From Sphagnum magellanicum (Eukaryota > Streptophyta > Sphagnopsida > Sphagnales > Sphagnaceae): a stretch of 64,000 bases of DNA. Below the pieces are notes generated by a model. That model was not told where the DNA came from and did not search any database. It saw only the letters and a list, made by a program, of their open reading frames with translations. This document shows positions 11,741 to 24,287 of the stretch, piece after piece. The translations under genes were made by a program, and so were the position numbers. The stretch lies in contig CM038920.1 in assembly GCA_021904315.1 (NCBI GenBank), positions 12,276,001 through 12,340,000 of the forward strand, in the 5' to 3' direction. Positions within the stretch are counted from its first letter, which is position 1; every line of letters starts with the position of its first letter.

Positions 11741-12345
11741 AGAATGAATAAGAGAATAACTATTCGGGATGAACAAGAGGAAAGAGAAGGGGAGTAGCAG
11801 CTGCTATTGAAAATGATCAAAAGAGAAAAAATAGGAGTAAATAATTGCTACTGAAAATGCACAAAAGAGAGAAAAGGAACAACAACAATAATCATTGGTG
11901 AAAATGAACAAAGGAAAGAGAAAAGGAACAACAATTACTAATGAAAATGAACAAAGGAAAGATAAAAGGAGGAAAAAGTTACTAGTGATAATGATCAAAG
12001 GATAGAAAAGAATAACACTAGTAGTTGTTCCTAAAGATGAACAAAGGAGAAAAAAAAAGCACTAACAACTACTTATGATAATGAACAAAGGATAAAAAAA
12101 AACAACATTAACTACTTATTAAAATGAACAAAGGACCAAAAAAAACAACATTAACTACCTATTAAAATGAACAAAGGACAAAGGAAAAGAACACTAATAA
12201 TTGTTGGTGAAAATGAACAAAGGACCAAAAAAAAAAACACCAACAACTATTGGTGAGAATGAACAAATGACAAAAAAGAAGAGCACTAACAATTGTTGGT
12301 GAGAATGAACAAAGGACAAAGAAGAGGAATAATGCAAGAAGGTCA
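11741..12345. repeat. 43-46-bp tandem array, about 13 copies, downstream of the pogo-like transposase
   Basis: The word GAACAAAGGA (or a one-base variant) starts at 11906, 11949, 11993, 12039, 12083, 12126, 12169, 12215, 12261 and 12306, giving spacings of 43-46 bp. More decayed units run back to about 11741. The unit also holds CACTAACAATTGTTGGTGA-like sequence. The spacing is near 45 bp (15 codons) and the purine strand would read Glu/Asn/Lys/Arg-rich, so it could be an expanded coding repeat from the transposase tail. Indels of one to three bases show it is not maintained as coding now. Confidence 0.9.
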
Positions 12346-14379
12346 AAAGTTTAGGAGTAATGCAAGTCCAAGAAATTCATGAATTGGGGAACAACAAGAG
12401 AGTTATGCTTAAAACACAAACACAACAACACCACATGTGCAACACTTGTGTTATAAAGACACGACAAACACATATGCATTCAAGAAAAGAGCAAGGCAAA
12501 AGGGCCAAGAATTGAAAAGTAGTTCAAGTTTAGGAAGTTCACAAATTGAAGAATAATTTGAAAGCAACATGAGAGTAGCTTGAAAGGTACATTGTTCCCA
12601 ACACCAACACACACACACAACAGTAACACTCATTACCCTTCAAAACACAAGCACGCCAACAACACATGTGTAACAAAAGTGCAACATGAAGAAAAATGCT
12701 TTCAGGAGAAATCCTTGTTTAATAAATAACAAGGTGCCTCGATGAAGGCCATCACCTGCACACAAACAATGTGACCAAATTTTACAATGAACACCACCAC
12801 ATGCACACACAAATGACTTGGTGTTAGGAGTTTCAATCAAAGGTGATGTATTTTCAACACACAAGAGTAGCAAGTAGAACCATGAGCAACCTCCTTGAAA
12901 GCTCCATGAAAGTTAATTGCCATTGTTGGAGGAGCTTTGCAAGAGAAGGTGTCCGAGCTTGCACCTTGAAAGTTCCATGAAAGTTAGCCACCATAGTTGG
13001 AGGAGCTTTGTGAGAGAAGGCATCTAAGCCTACAAATGAGAAATGAAGAAGAGAAATTTAGAGCCAAACATGGGGACAAAAAAAAGGAGAGGGAAAAGGG
13101 AGGGGGTAGTAGGTTCTAAAATGATGCTACATAAGCAAGCAACTAGTTAGTGAATGTTTAACAAACCCTTAGGGTTTGATCACCAAACATTTTTTTGTCA
13201 TTTTTAGGGTTTTGATCTTGGCCTTTGAATACCAAAGTGTGATCATTTGAAAATGTTAATGTTTGGTGATATGCAAGATTTGTGACAAGTGTCAATGCTA
13301 TAATGTTTGTTGATAGGATGTGCAATAATGTTTGAACATAGGTAGGCCTAATGTTTAATGATGTTTTTTGCAATGAGGTTAAAACCTTTTAAAGCCCATA
13401 ACTTTCATGTCTAAAGTCCAAATTGCATGATCTAAAATGCATTAGGTGCAACCAGACCTCTTTTGCAATTGATTTTTAGACCTTAGAGGTAACTAAAATC
13501 ACATGAGATTGCCAAGTTCCTCTATGTTTTTAAGTGTACTATGATTGACCTCTTTACCCTACACATAATTAAACCAATTTTTTAAATGTAACATTATTTT
13601 GTTCAACTACCACACATAATTCAAAATAGAGAATATGTAATAATAATAATGTACAATTAATCAAATTTGCAATAATTTGTCTAAAATATATGGTAAAGCT
13701 TATATTTTTCTTTTATAAAATTATATTTATATACATAGAAAACTTGAACCTCTTTAAAATGAGATAACACCTCAAGTTCTAGTTCTAGTTCAATTTTGAA
13801 AACAAGACAATTTTTTGATTAAGCTCTAATGGTAGTTATAAGAAAACTTGGAACCTTTGATCCAAAGACCTTATAACCTCGACTTTAACTTGTTGAAATT
13901 TAAATATATCAATTTGTGTGGAAGTTGAGACGATGTGAGTTGTTAATGGAATTAAAATTCTCAACCAATTTTATGTTGAACTCTTCCTCTTGCATAAGTG
14001 CATGTGATAGGAAGTTATTAAGGTGATTAAAATTTTAAATCAATTTCTGAAAACATTTGATTCACGTTAGGTTCATAACATGCTTGCATCATGTTAGATT
14101 TTTTTTTTGTAATTTAACACATTGTGCATAACTGTATATAGTAGACACAAGGATACATTTGTTTTGCTTTTGAATATGATGATGTGAAAATAATCATTTC
14201 CCTTCTATCTAGCTACTCTGATTAAGTTAACCTTATATCCCAAGCATCATGTGCAAGAACAACTAGTGAACCTAATGCTTGGCTTAAGGAAAATAAAATA
14301 ACATGTTTGGTGTTGGTTCATTTATTGAGAAGCCTCCACATGCATTTGTTAATAGAAAATCTTTTGTTTTCATGAGGTT
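12346..14379. other. Uncharacterised non-genic DNA with a local duplication
   Basis: AT-rich. A duplicated unit of about 70 bp lies at about 12890-13030, both copies sharing CCATGAAAGTTA and GTTGGAGGAGCTTTG. No gene motif was seen in the rest. Confidence 0.5.
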
Positions 14380-14615
14380 ATATATATTCCCAAATTTGTG
14401 TACATGTGTAGATCCATTTCTTTGGTGGCATAATTTTCAAATGTTGGCTTCTTTGCCAAGTAGATCCTTGAAAATTCCAAATCACCACAAATTGAAACTC
14501 AACATGTGCCAAGTCTCATTGGTGTATAAATAGTTTTGTGACTTCACCATTTACAAATGGAAAATGTAAATCAATTCATCACCATTGTTAATAACTTGGC
14601 TTAGTGATTCATGTT
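14380..14615 (+). pseudogene. hAT transposase C-terminal dimerisation-domain fragment
   Basis: Across one frame change, the plus strand reads CVDPFLWWH, then NVGFFAK*ILENSKSPQIET, then VPSLIGV and a QMENVNQFITIVNNLA-like end. This is the hAT C-terminal (Dimer_Tnp_hAT) pattern: a WW pair, LAKQILGIPGSQIETER and the FSLAG block, ending in an ITIVKNWP-like tail. Only this domain is recognisable, and the key Arg/Phe positions of the ETERVFS block are degraded. It is a short fossil from a lineage distinct from the two full-length hAT elements here. Confidence 0.6.
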
Positions 14616-15424
14616 ATATTGCATGCCAAAACATATCTGAAAAAAAATCAGATTAAAGGTTTTTATGTTAAAAAAACTTTGATTTGATAGAAAAAATAAA
14701 TAAATTTGAATAGCTACCAATAGATGGTCATGGTTAGAATTACCAAGGTATTCAAGATCTTGTTTAATGATCCAAACATGGTGAGTGAAATTTGGTGAAT
14801 TATTTATGAAGCAATAACAAGATTCTTTTTAAAAACTTTCCAACAACTAGTCCTTTGAAATTGCACAAGATTTGTAATTTATTTTTATCCATTCTCACAT
14901 TGCAAGCTTTTTTTTATCATTAGGTGATACATGCTACATTTTTGAATTTGAACCCAAGGCTAGAAAAGCAATAGGGTGCCAACCAACATGGGTAGTTGAT
15001 TGACTAACACCATAAGTGTGTGTTTAGTTGAAGTTTGTACATTTTTTGAATGTTGGTATTTGAATTTAGCAATTCCAAGGTCCATTGGTTATGATGTTAA
15101 TTTTTACAAATGTCCTTTTCAATGAATATTCTTTGACATAATTGTGATATTTATAATTAAATTGCATGGGAAGTGGTGTTTTGGTTTTTTTTTTCTTTGG
15201 TTACTACTAGTTTTGGGTCTTATACATGTTAAGGCCAAAAATTTCCCTCACCAAAAAGTTTCCATGCTTGCTTGGTTCTATGATGTACATTCTTTATTGT
15301 TAAAATACAAATTCTTTTGAGTATAACAAAAATAATGGTGGTAATGAAACCATAGGAATAATTTATAAGTTGATTTATCATAATATTATTTAACTTGTAA
15401 TTTCTTATTGTCATGTTCAAAAGG
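14616..15424. other. Uncharacterised non-genic DNA
   Basis: AT-rich sequence with no convincing frames and no repeat structure recognised by eye. Confidence 0.5.
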
Positions 15425-15825
15425 AAAAATGTAGCTTGTGTTGATGGCCCAAAAATACATTAGTCACTCAACTAAAGTTTCCTTCCAAACCCATTTTTTG
15501 TTAACTTAATTAAATTTCCAATGACAAATACTATTCAAAATTCAATATCTCATGCACCTCAAGTTTAGAAACTTCTAAATCACCTTTATTACATCCTACT
15601 TACTAAGGGCCTTCCAATCATACCAAAAGTGCCCACAAATTCCAATATATATGTTAGTTTTGATTTAAATGGATTTTTAGTGAAAAAATGTTCAATATTC
15701 AATAACTCTTCCACCATAGGTCAAAATATTTTGAAACCAAGTTGTTGCACCCCTATTCATTGAAGGTTTTCCAATGATATCAAGAGTGTGGCAAAATGCA
15801 TTGTGGTTTGGGAGATCCTAACATG
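15425..15825 (+). repeat. Dispersed 400-bp repeat, copy 1 (left member of an inverted pair)
   Basis: Related to sequence at 18755-19150 in opposite orientation and at 60868-61300 in the same orientation. Shared words include ATGTTCAATATTCAATA (15688 here, its complement near 18873), TGGCCCAA near the left end, CAATATCTC, and CTTTCCAA/TTTTCCAATGATATCAAGA. Differences between copies are largely transitions. There is no coding potential. See the finding on a possible foldback element. Confidence 0.75.
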
Positions 15826-16324
15826 ATAAATAAACAAAACAAATGGACAACCTTCCTTCATAGATAAATATCGGAATCTCAAAGAAATTGACAACCATAA
15901 AAATTACAATGGATTGTTGTAGGAAGAAATGGTGCCTTGAAAGTCTTTCAACAATATTTGTGAGGATTTCCTTGAAATTTGTAGCACATATGTCATGGGC
16001 ATGAAAACTATGAATTTTCAATATGCATAGAAGTTAGAACAAATTCAAATATCAAATTCAAATTAAGTACAACCACACACAAAAGATATTATAAAAAGGA
16101 AACAAAATATGTAATAAATACTTGAACAAAGTTCTATTTATAACATGGCAATGTTGGTAATATGAAACAAAGAGGACAAGGCCAAAACATAAGGTCACAT
16201 TTTAGATGAATGTTGAACAATTTAATTTCATGATAATTAAATCTAGTTAAATCTATTTATACAAGTTTTGGCACTTAACTTTTGAAGAAGCTTACATATG
16301 ACCTCATCCAAGGAACCTTTTTTA

Positions 16325-16326
<2 letters not shown>

Positions 16327-16357
<31 letters not shown>
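16327..16357. repeat. (AT)n microsatellite
   Basis: An uninterrupted AT dinucleotide run of about 31 bp. Confidence 0.95.
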
Positions 16358-16361
<4 letters not shown>

Positions 16362-16924
16362 TGGATGAAAAAGGATGATGATGGATAGAAATTAATTTCA
16401 TGGATGAATTTCATTCATCAATGATGTGCTAGATGATGATGGACACAATTTCATTGATTATGAATGAAAAATGAATGACTATGGATGAAGTTCATCCATG
16501 AAAGGTGAATTAAGTCAAACTAAATATTTTATTTTTATGATTGATTATAAAAGTGTTAATATATGTTTCATTACCTATATTGGGGTAGGTTGTAGTCCAT
16601 GTTGGTAATGATAGCATGAAAGCAAAAATAACATCACTTTCATCCAAATTCATAAGTTTTGTTGTGTAATTTAATGGATGCATTTAAAACTACAAAGGGG
16701 TGATATAACAAATAGTTTTGGAAGATGTTGAAAATATTCTCACATTTAATATATTTGAAATGACAAAGGGACTTTTACAAAAGTTTGAATTTGATTGTGT
16801 GTTGGATACTCCAATTGATGTTGTTGTTATTTACTAATTTGCAAGTTCTTCCAAAGATGAAAAGGGTTCTTTTGAACTTTGGAAAAATTTCTTTGGTAAG
16901 TATCATTATATTCTTCAAAATGAA

Positions 16925-17305
16925 AGGGTCCAAATGTGTTTGTTTTTTATGTTGGGAAAATTTGAACTTGCACCAATTTGTTTATCTTTCAATGTATTTT
17001 GGGTGTTTTTCTTTTGAATAAAAAATCAAGACCTATTCTTTATCAAATGATAGTTGTGGGGTAAAGAGTAGTGGAAGCTCTCTTATGAAATTGAAATGGG
17101 TGAATTAATGTGTGCATGTTTTGTTTTTCATTTTGGGAAAAGTTGAATTTGCACCAATATGAACTTATCTTTCAATGTATCTTGGGTGTTTTTCTTACAA
17201 AGAAAAAAACAAGACTTATTTTTTCTCAAATGATGGTTGTGGGGTAAAGAGTAGTGGAAGATTTCTTAAGAAACTGAGATGGGTGAATTCCTATGTGCAT
17301 GTTCA
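16925..17305. repeat. 183-bp tandem duplication
   Basis: Two adjacent copies. The word GTTGTGGGGTAAAGAGTAGT occurs at 17053 and 17236, and TTTGCACCAAT plus TATCTTTCAATGTAT also recur in the same order in both copies. Divergence is modest, so it is a fairly recent duplication. Confidence 0.9.
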
Positions 17306-18606
17306 ATCCCATTTGAAAAAAAAGACACCTTTGAATTTTGGATAATTACTTTGACTAATAATTTACAATTAGAATTTAAGAAATTAGTGTTGTGTTTTTA
17401 CATACGGAACCTTGTCATAAAAATTCAAGAGATAGCATGTGGGAGGTCATGTGAATGAATGTAAGCATTTGCACTATATGAATGCAAATGAAAGTGATAC
17501 ATGTTTGGAAAAAACATAATTGTAAAAAAGTTTGGGCGAAAATCCATTAAGGTGTACCACATAGGAGAAAAAGGGCCCAGTCCTTATTGTGGTCTTCTTA
17601 CCTTATATTTTGATCCGAATAAAAATTAATGAATCAAAAAATGTCAAAAATTTCAGAAGGACTATATTTTAGGCCACTACAATTTTAGATTCCATCATAA
17701 TCATCCATAAATGCGATTTTACATGGTAAAAAAGGATTAGGTTAAAAAGAAAAAAAATGGTGACATTGTGACAAGACTTTGGTACACCTTAAAAAATTTG
17801 GACTCGTTCACATGTAATTTGCGTCTTATTTGAAAAAGCAAATTGCGTCATAAGGAGATGTGACTCAAGATTATAATGTGCAAGAAAATATACTCATTTT
17901 TTAAGAACTTTTTTTAAAGAAGTTGATCATCCTCGTTTATGTACAATGACATGAGTTCAAAATAAGATATATTTTTAGTATTTTGGAAGTAAAGTTTATA
18001 AACTAAATTAGGCCCACAGAAAAATCAATTAAAAAAAAATTAAAAATGAAACAAATTGAAAAATGCACATTTAATTAATATATATTATGTATAAATAAGG
18101 TATAAACATGTAGTTATCTATTAAATCATACATGTAAAAATGTATATACATGTTCCACGAGTATTAATTAATTAATTTTGCTTTAATGGGGAACATTTGA
18201 CTTGATTTGTGGAATTCCAAAGGTCAAAGAGGATGTTGAAATAATATTATATAATGATTTTGCTTTGTGCTTACTTGAACTAATTCATATTTCTCAATCA
18301 CGCAATAAACTTATTATGCTTGAATACATGAATAAGGTCACAAACATTCCTTTAATATTTAAAATATGGGGAAATATGTAAAGATCCACGCCTTTTACAA
18401 GGATTATTATTATATAACAAAAACATTGGAAATTTTTAATCCTTTTCAATATCATACCTATATTTATGAATTTAAAACATTTCTTTTTTATAAATAATTA
18501 TGAACAAATAAGGAATGATTTTTTATTAAAAAAATATTTCATTTATAAATAGGTGGAAATTTAATATTCTTTGAATATAAAAGGCATCCAACAAATAAAA
18601 AAAGTG

Positions 18607-18623
18607 CCCCCCCCCCCCCCCCC
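18607..18623. repeat. Poly-C tract (17 nt)
   Basis: Seventeen consecutive C residues in otherwise AT-rich DNA. Length is prone to sequencing error. Confidence 0.9.
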
Positions 18624-18754
18624 AAGGAAAGTCCTTATATAGAGGTGCAACTATGTTTGTAATAGATGTGCTTATAATTATGTCATACAAATTTGAATTA
18701 AATTTTCAATAATTAATTTTTTTAAATAACATTTACCATTGAAGGAATGTAACT

Positions 18755-19150
18755 TGTTTGTTAGATTGAAATTTCCCAAACCACAATGCCTCTTACTACC
18801 ATTGGAAAGCCCTATGAGTATGGGTGCACCAAATTGGTTTCATAATGTTTCGATTTATAGTGGAGAATTTATTGAATATTGAACATTTTTTTCATTGAAA
18901 GCTCATTTAATTCGAAATTGAAAATTTAAAGGGAAGTGGGCCATGTTGTTGGTATTATTGGAAAACCCTAAGTGAGTCAAATTTAATGAAGGCAATTTGG
19001 AAATTCTTAGACCTAAGGTGTGGGAGATATTGAATTTTTGATTTTTTTTCCATTAAAATTTGAGTGAAATTACAAAAAATGAGTTTGTAAAGGAAAAATT
19101 AGTTAGGTAAGCAATTCACACTTGGGCCAGTGGCATAGGTTGTACATTAA
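18755..19150 (-). repeat. Dispersed 400-bp repeat, copy 2 (right member of the inverted pair)
   Basis: The reverse complement aligns along its length with 15425-15825. Shared blocks include CACTTGGGCCA near its outer end, the CAATATCTCCCACACCTTAG block, and the complement of TATTGAATATTGAACAT. Together with copy 1 it flanks about 2.9 kb. Confidence 0.75.
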
Positions 19151-19666
19151 TGATTTTGAAATGTTTTGATCCTTTGTTATTTTAGACATTTGTTATTTTT
19201 ATTGACTTTGAAAGCTATGTGGAAATGATGTTCATCATGGATTGTTATGAATAGGCATTAAAAATTTAATATTTATAAGCAACCATAATTTCAAAATTGG
19301 AGTTGCACAACCTTTGTACATATTCATAATGAGTTTGAATTTGGAAATTGGCACATCATAATTACCAACAGAAGAAAATTCAACATGAATATATAACTTT
19401 TTAGATCATACATATACAAACATTATGGATATTTTGCATGAATGGGTGGACCAATATTGGTGTCACAATGCAATCTTTTTGCAAATTTGTTTTGGCTCCA
19501 ATTCACTTGGGGTGCACCATAATCTATATTCTATCCAATGGACATTGTTTATCAATTTAAATATAAAGACATTTCTTTTATCATATTGCGAATTATTAAT
19601 GATGTTCAATAAATGGGTGAACTTTTGAAATTATAACATATGGATTGGTTTTATGGATATATATAT
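19151..19666. other. Non-genic spacer
   Basis: About 0.5 kb of AT-rich sequence between the repeat and the hAT element. The short frame at 19425-19628 has no recognisable motif. Confidence 0.5.
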
Positions 19667-19694
19667 CAATGTTGGGCATGTATTTGATTTTTAG
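19667..19694. repeat. Left terminal inverted repeat, hAT element 1
   Basis: Starts CAATGTTGGGCATGTATTTG. It aligns with the left end of element 2 (CAATGTGGGGTGGGTATTTG) with few mismatches. Confidence 0.7.
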
Positions 19695-20879
19695 CTATTA
19701 ATTGGGTTCATGCATTAGGGCATTTTTTTTAAAAAACCACTCAGGTCTCGATGTTTTCCTTTTGAAAATTTTAAGAACATGCTGAATCTAGGTTTTTAAA
19801 ACCCAATAATGGTCGAGTATGAGTCGAGGGTGGGGGTATGAAAATTCTATTTACTCAAATATATGGCCCGATATTTTAGCAAAATCTCCGGATATGTACA
19901 AACTAATTATGAGTTAGGTTTTTGACAATCACACCCTTGGTACAATATGGGTCTTTGAAAAATACATAACCTAATACAAGCCAAGTCTTTGACAAATACA
20001 CAACACATTGGGTATTTACAGCTTTATTCAAAGAACACATTTAAAAAAAAACAAACAAACAACTTCAAGGGTTGTGGATGATTTTTGAAGTTTTACAACT
20101 ATAAAAAAAAAATTACAACTAAACTCCCAAAAAATGGTGAATCAGAAGGAAGAATTTTTGTCATATTTCATGGTTATGGGTTTTGAAAAACCTTCCTTTG
20201 TTCCATCTTCCATTGAATGGTTTGGTCCTTGAATCAAATTTCGAAAAACTACATATCGCCATCAGACATGGACACAAAAACGTCAAACACAATAGACTAT
20301 AGACTCATGAACACAAAACATAACAAACTACAAATCCACTACACATAGACATAAAAGCATTGGACATAGCGTATTACAAAGTCATGAACACAAGACATAA
20401 CAAATTACAAACTCATGAATATATACATAGATGTGGACATAAGACATAAAAACATCAAGTTACATAGACACAACAATTACAAACTCATGAAAGGCAAAAA
20501 AAAACTTAAACTAATATATTGAAGACACAAGACATTGACTTGACACAATAGACATAGACACAAAAGAATTAGACATGGACACAAGACACAATTCAACATC
20601 AAACATTAGATTCAAACACAACAAGCTACATATATCCATTAAAGAAAAAATACTAACTAATCATGATGAATCGATAGATTGAAGATAATAACTATTGACA
20701 AAGTAAATAAACATACAAGAATCAAACATGGACACAAGATAGAAGCAACAAACTTAAACAAAATAGATTACAAACATCTACCCAAGAAAAAATATAGACT
20801 CATGAACCAACATATTAAAGGCATTGAAAACACATATAGCAAATAAGTCACCCAAGCAAATCACCTAAAAAACTTCAAC

Positions 20880-23460
20880 CCCTTCACAATGTGGATTCTA
20901 GAATCATGGATGAGGTTGCTTAAAATCTTGAAACTTGACAAATTATTCTTTTCATCATTTTCAACTACCTACTAATAGCCATGGATAAGCGCATTGCTCA
21001 CCAATTATTTGCACAAAGGAAAAAACAAAGATTAAAAATGTTTAAAAAATCTTCACAATCAACATCATTTTGGAATTTTGCTTCCAACTTTGTTGTTAAG
21101 TTCAATTCCACCTCACATGTAGATGCAAGGTTAATGGGTTTCACATAACCAATTCATGGATTTGGCCAAGTTTTCTTGACAAAAACAAGCTTGTCCAAGT
21201 TATCTATTTGCAAACTACATCTACAAAATGTCATCAAAATCCCAACAATGGAAAATATTCGTTCAATTTCAATTTGGCTTGTTGGGATGCCAATAATGTG
21301 TCATGCTAAAATAACAATGGTGAAAAACTTGTGTTCTTTTTTCTACCACCAAGATAACACACACTTGCAACTTTATGCATCAATAGGAAAATGTCAAAAT
21401 CCAACAAGCTCCTTTGACACAATGTCCATGTATGTGTCTATTGTTGTTGTTATAGTGTGCAATAAACCTTTAGAATCCACTTGTGAGTGAAGATCATAAA
21501 CACCTTCAAACTTGTTAGACATTAACAACTTGTTTGCTTCCATTAATAGGGGTAACAATAAATTTTCATCATATTTAGCAACCATAGTAACGGCATTCTC
21601 ATGATCCAAAAACATGGTTATCAAACACATGTTTTTAAACCTTAAAACAAACATTAAAGCCAACATGGTTATCAAATACATGCATAAAAGAAATAAAAGG
21701 TAGAAGAACCTTTAGAATTTGTTTCTTCATTGAATGATCATGAGTTCTTTTAGTTCATAATCAACAACATCCTCTTCAACAAGATTGTTAGGAATAGTTC
21801 AAAAGGCCAACTGTTCACAAATGTCCCAGCAAGTGGATATGATAAATTGCAAGGCATTTATAAGCAACTAATGTCTGTGGCTTTGGTTCAAAACATGACT
21901 AGAAACAATCGAAGACAAAACTGAAACGATGGCCTCACAAATAGCCCACATTCTCGAAGAAGGTACATGATTCTGCAATGCCACAAATTGGTTGTTGTGG
22001 CACAATGCAATGGTATGGCAAAAAGTTAGGGTGTCCTAAAATAACAATACATAACTCGCAAACTTATAGTGAACAAGAAAAAAATTAGAAAAATTGCAAT
22101 GAATAAGAAAAACAATTAGAAAACCATTCAACCACAGAAAATACATTTCTACTTTAATATCAAAAACAAGAAAAAAAAGTTAGGTGCATTACCTTGTTTC
22201 ATTAGTGTGTTTATCTTTCTAAGTCTTAGTCTAGAAATCAACACAAGCCTTATCTTAGGGTTGCCTACCTTTGCTTGATGTTTTGGGCCATGTAATGCAT
22301 TTTTGGATGGCACTTTGAGCATATTTTGTAGATGCATAACTTAAACCGATACACATTTTGTCATTTGTAGTGGCATACTAGCACACCTTTGAAAGCTCAT
22401 GCTTAAGACATCAGCTATCAAATGGCTCCAACAAACCCAAGTTATTGCATGGTATAATTTAAGGCACTTACACAAGTTTGCAAATTGGACCTTTCATTTT
22501 TTACATAAGTAACTATTTTTTCAGTTAGAGCAAACCTATCCAATAACTCTTACAATTTAAGAATCATTGCAATGCCACTTGTGTTAGTCACCTCAAATAG
22601 GCCAATAATTACATGCTTTGTTTCCCAATCATTAAAAATAAAGTTAACAACCACAACAAATCTATGTCATGTGCTCCTTTCAACATCCATAAGTCAAATG
22701 TGTAGCTGGCAAATAAACAATCAACCAATGCAAGCTCCACATATAAATTCATGGTTTTTTCTACCAGGTTAAGTAAAACAATTTCAACAAAAGCTTTCTT
22801 GGATGGGAAGACAATTTGTGGATAGAACCTATATGATAGCCTTTGGAGCCAAACAAATTATACAATCTTCATAAGTAAAAGCCCTCTCATCACTAGTAAC
22901 ATGAGAACATCCAAAAAACCCACCTATGTTGGGTTATTTTTTTTGAACTTACTTGAAGTAGAAAAAAACCTAGAAATTTCATATGGAAAGACATGTGTTT
23001 TTTTCTACTAGCATTTCAATCAATGGGAACTTTTGCCATTCCGATGCAATTGGGATCTTTTGCGAACCTTTTCATGAGGGCAAAATGGTCACCTTCAACA
23101 CGTTTTTTCATAGTTATAATTCTGTTATAATTATGGTACGTAATCAATCCTTTCTTACACTTGGTGTGCATGGTTAGGATTTCAGGACTAGAAAAATCAC
23201 TATGGCATATAATGCACTTCATGATTTAATTATGTTCCAAATCCACAAATTGGTTATTATTTACTGTAAAAACAACCCATGTGAATGAAATATGATAATG
23301 TGGCTTCCACAAAAGCCTCTATTTTTGCAAAATCTCCAAATGCATTTTGGTGATAGATGATGCATCATCATGCGCAGTTTCAACATCAATAACCAATGGA
23401 TTCTTTAGCTCCCCATGGAAGGGTGCTTGAACATTACCAATACTATTCATATCATGTCTT
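20880..23460 (-). pseudogene. hAT transposase pseudogene, element 1
   Basis: Read from 23460 downwards on the minus strand. The N-terminal part holds a BED-like zinc-binding block CIICHSDFSSPEILTMHTKC (about 23160-23222), then GDHFALMKRFAKDPN. The middle and C-terminal parts hold ENAVTMVAKYDENLLLPLL (about 21545-21600), ITTTIDTYMDIVSKELVGF (about 21394-21450), a decayed CKC..SWW block, and ILA*HIIGIPTSQIEIERIF followed by SIVGIL (about 21235-21315). That last block is the hAT dimerisation signature. There are many stops and frameshifts. The segment between about 21700 and 23000 is heavily decayed. Confidence 0.8.
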
Positions 23461-24247
23461 GTAGAAGCTAGGAACCTTCATCAAAATGGATATCATGAAC
23501 ACTCATTGTATTCATGGTAAGACATGAAGAAAAATTCATCAAAAGACTATTAAGTAAGAAACTAACACAATATATTAAAGACCAAAAACATTTTGATTAG
23601 TTGGTAATAGATAATAATTTTGTTGAAATCCCTTGTCCTCTCCCACATTTGAAAACATAAATAGATTAACTAGCACAAAGGAGGCTACAAACTACAACCA
23701 AAAACTATTTCATGCGTTTTCTTCCAACCAAATAATTGATCTATTTTTTGACTTTTGACCTAAATTGCAAACAAAAAATTGTTGAAGATGGAAGTTCAAG
23801 AACCACATACCTTCTTCATGTAAACCACTTGGGCTTTGGATTCGCCATGCTTGATTGATTCCTCCTAATGTTCTTGTAGCCAATAGGTTGCATTCATAGT
23901 TCTAATGACACATTGATAGAAAGCTCAAAGTGGACATTGCAAAAACGGAAGGAAATAAACATTGGTTATAAATAAGGGTCAATTCTCAAATACCCACCTT
24001 GAGAACCTAGATCATACTGCCTAGGCAAAGTAGGTTATAGGGTTATTATTATTATTATTAATTTCTATAATAAACATGTTTAGGGTTTCAGGATTGATAA
24101 CCTACTTGCATGAAATTCCTATCATCCAGGTAGGTTTTTGAAAAAAAATGAAAATTCAATACCTAACCATATGGTATGTTATCTATCGGGTTTTTAAAAA
24201 AATCAATAACCTGGTGGGAGGTTATTGATATCCGGCCCCAGACCCGG

Positions 24248-24287
24248 CCAGTTACCTGGATCAAAATTCAATAACCAGCCATCACTG
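24248..24287. repeat. Right terminal inverted repeat, hAT element 1
   Basis: The complement begins CAGTGATGGCTGGTTATTG and continues into CCAGGTAACTGG. This parallels the complemented right end of element 2 (TAGTGTGAGCTGGGTATTT, then CCAGGTATTAACTGG). Confidence 0.7.

Larger units (their letters stand above)
15826..18754. other. Interior between the inverted repeats; no gene recognised
   Basis: About 2.9 kb of AT-rich DNA holding an AT microsatellite, a 183-bp tandem duplication and a poly-C tract (listed separately). The frame at 16785-17021 lies partly in the duplication and matches nothing I know. Confidence 0.5.
19667..24287 (-). mobile_element. Full-length but degenerate hAT transposon, element 1 (4.62 kb)
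   Basis: The left end (CAATGTTGGGCATGTATTTG) and the complemented right end (CAGTGATGGCTGGTTATTG) match the corresponding ends of the second element at 38869-43559. Subterminal sequence also aligns between the two: the left block with AAACCCAA and GTGGGGGTA, and the complemented right block with CCAGGTA and AACTGG. The transposase remnant is on the minus strand. An AC-rich region of GACAC/ACATAAAA words (about 20260-20870) lies left of it, as in element 2. The 8 bp on either side (ATATATAT and GAATGTAG) match poorly, so no target duplication is claimed. Confidence 0.8.
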
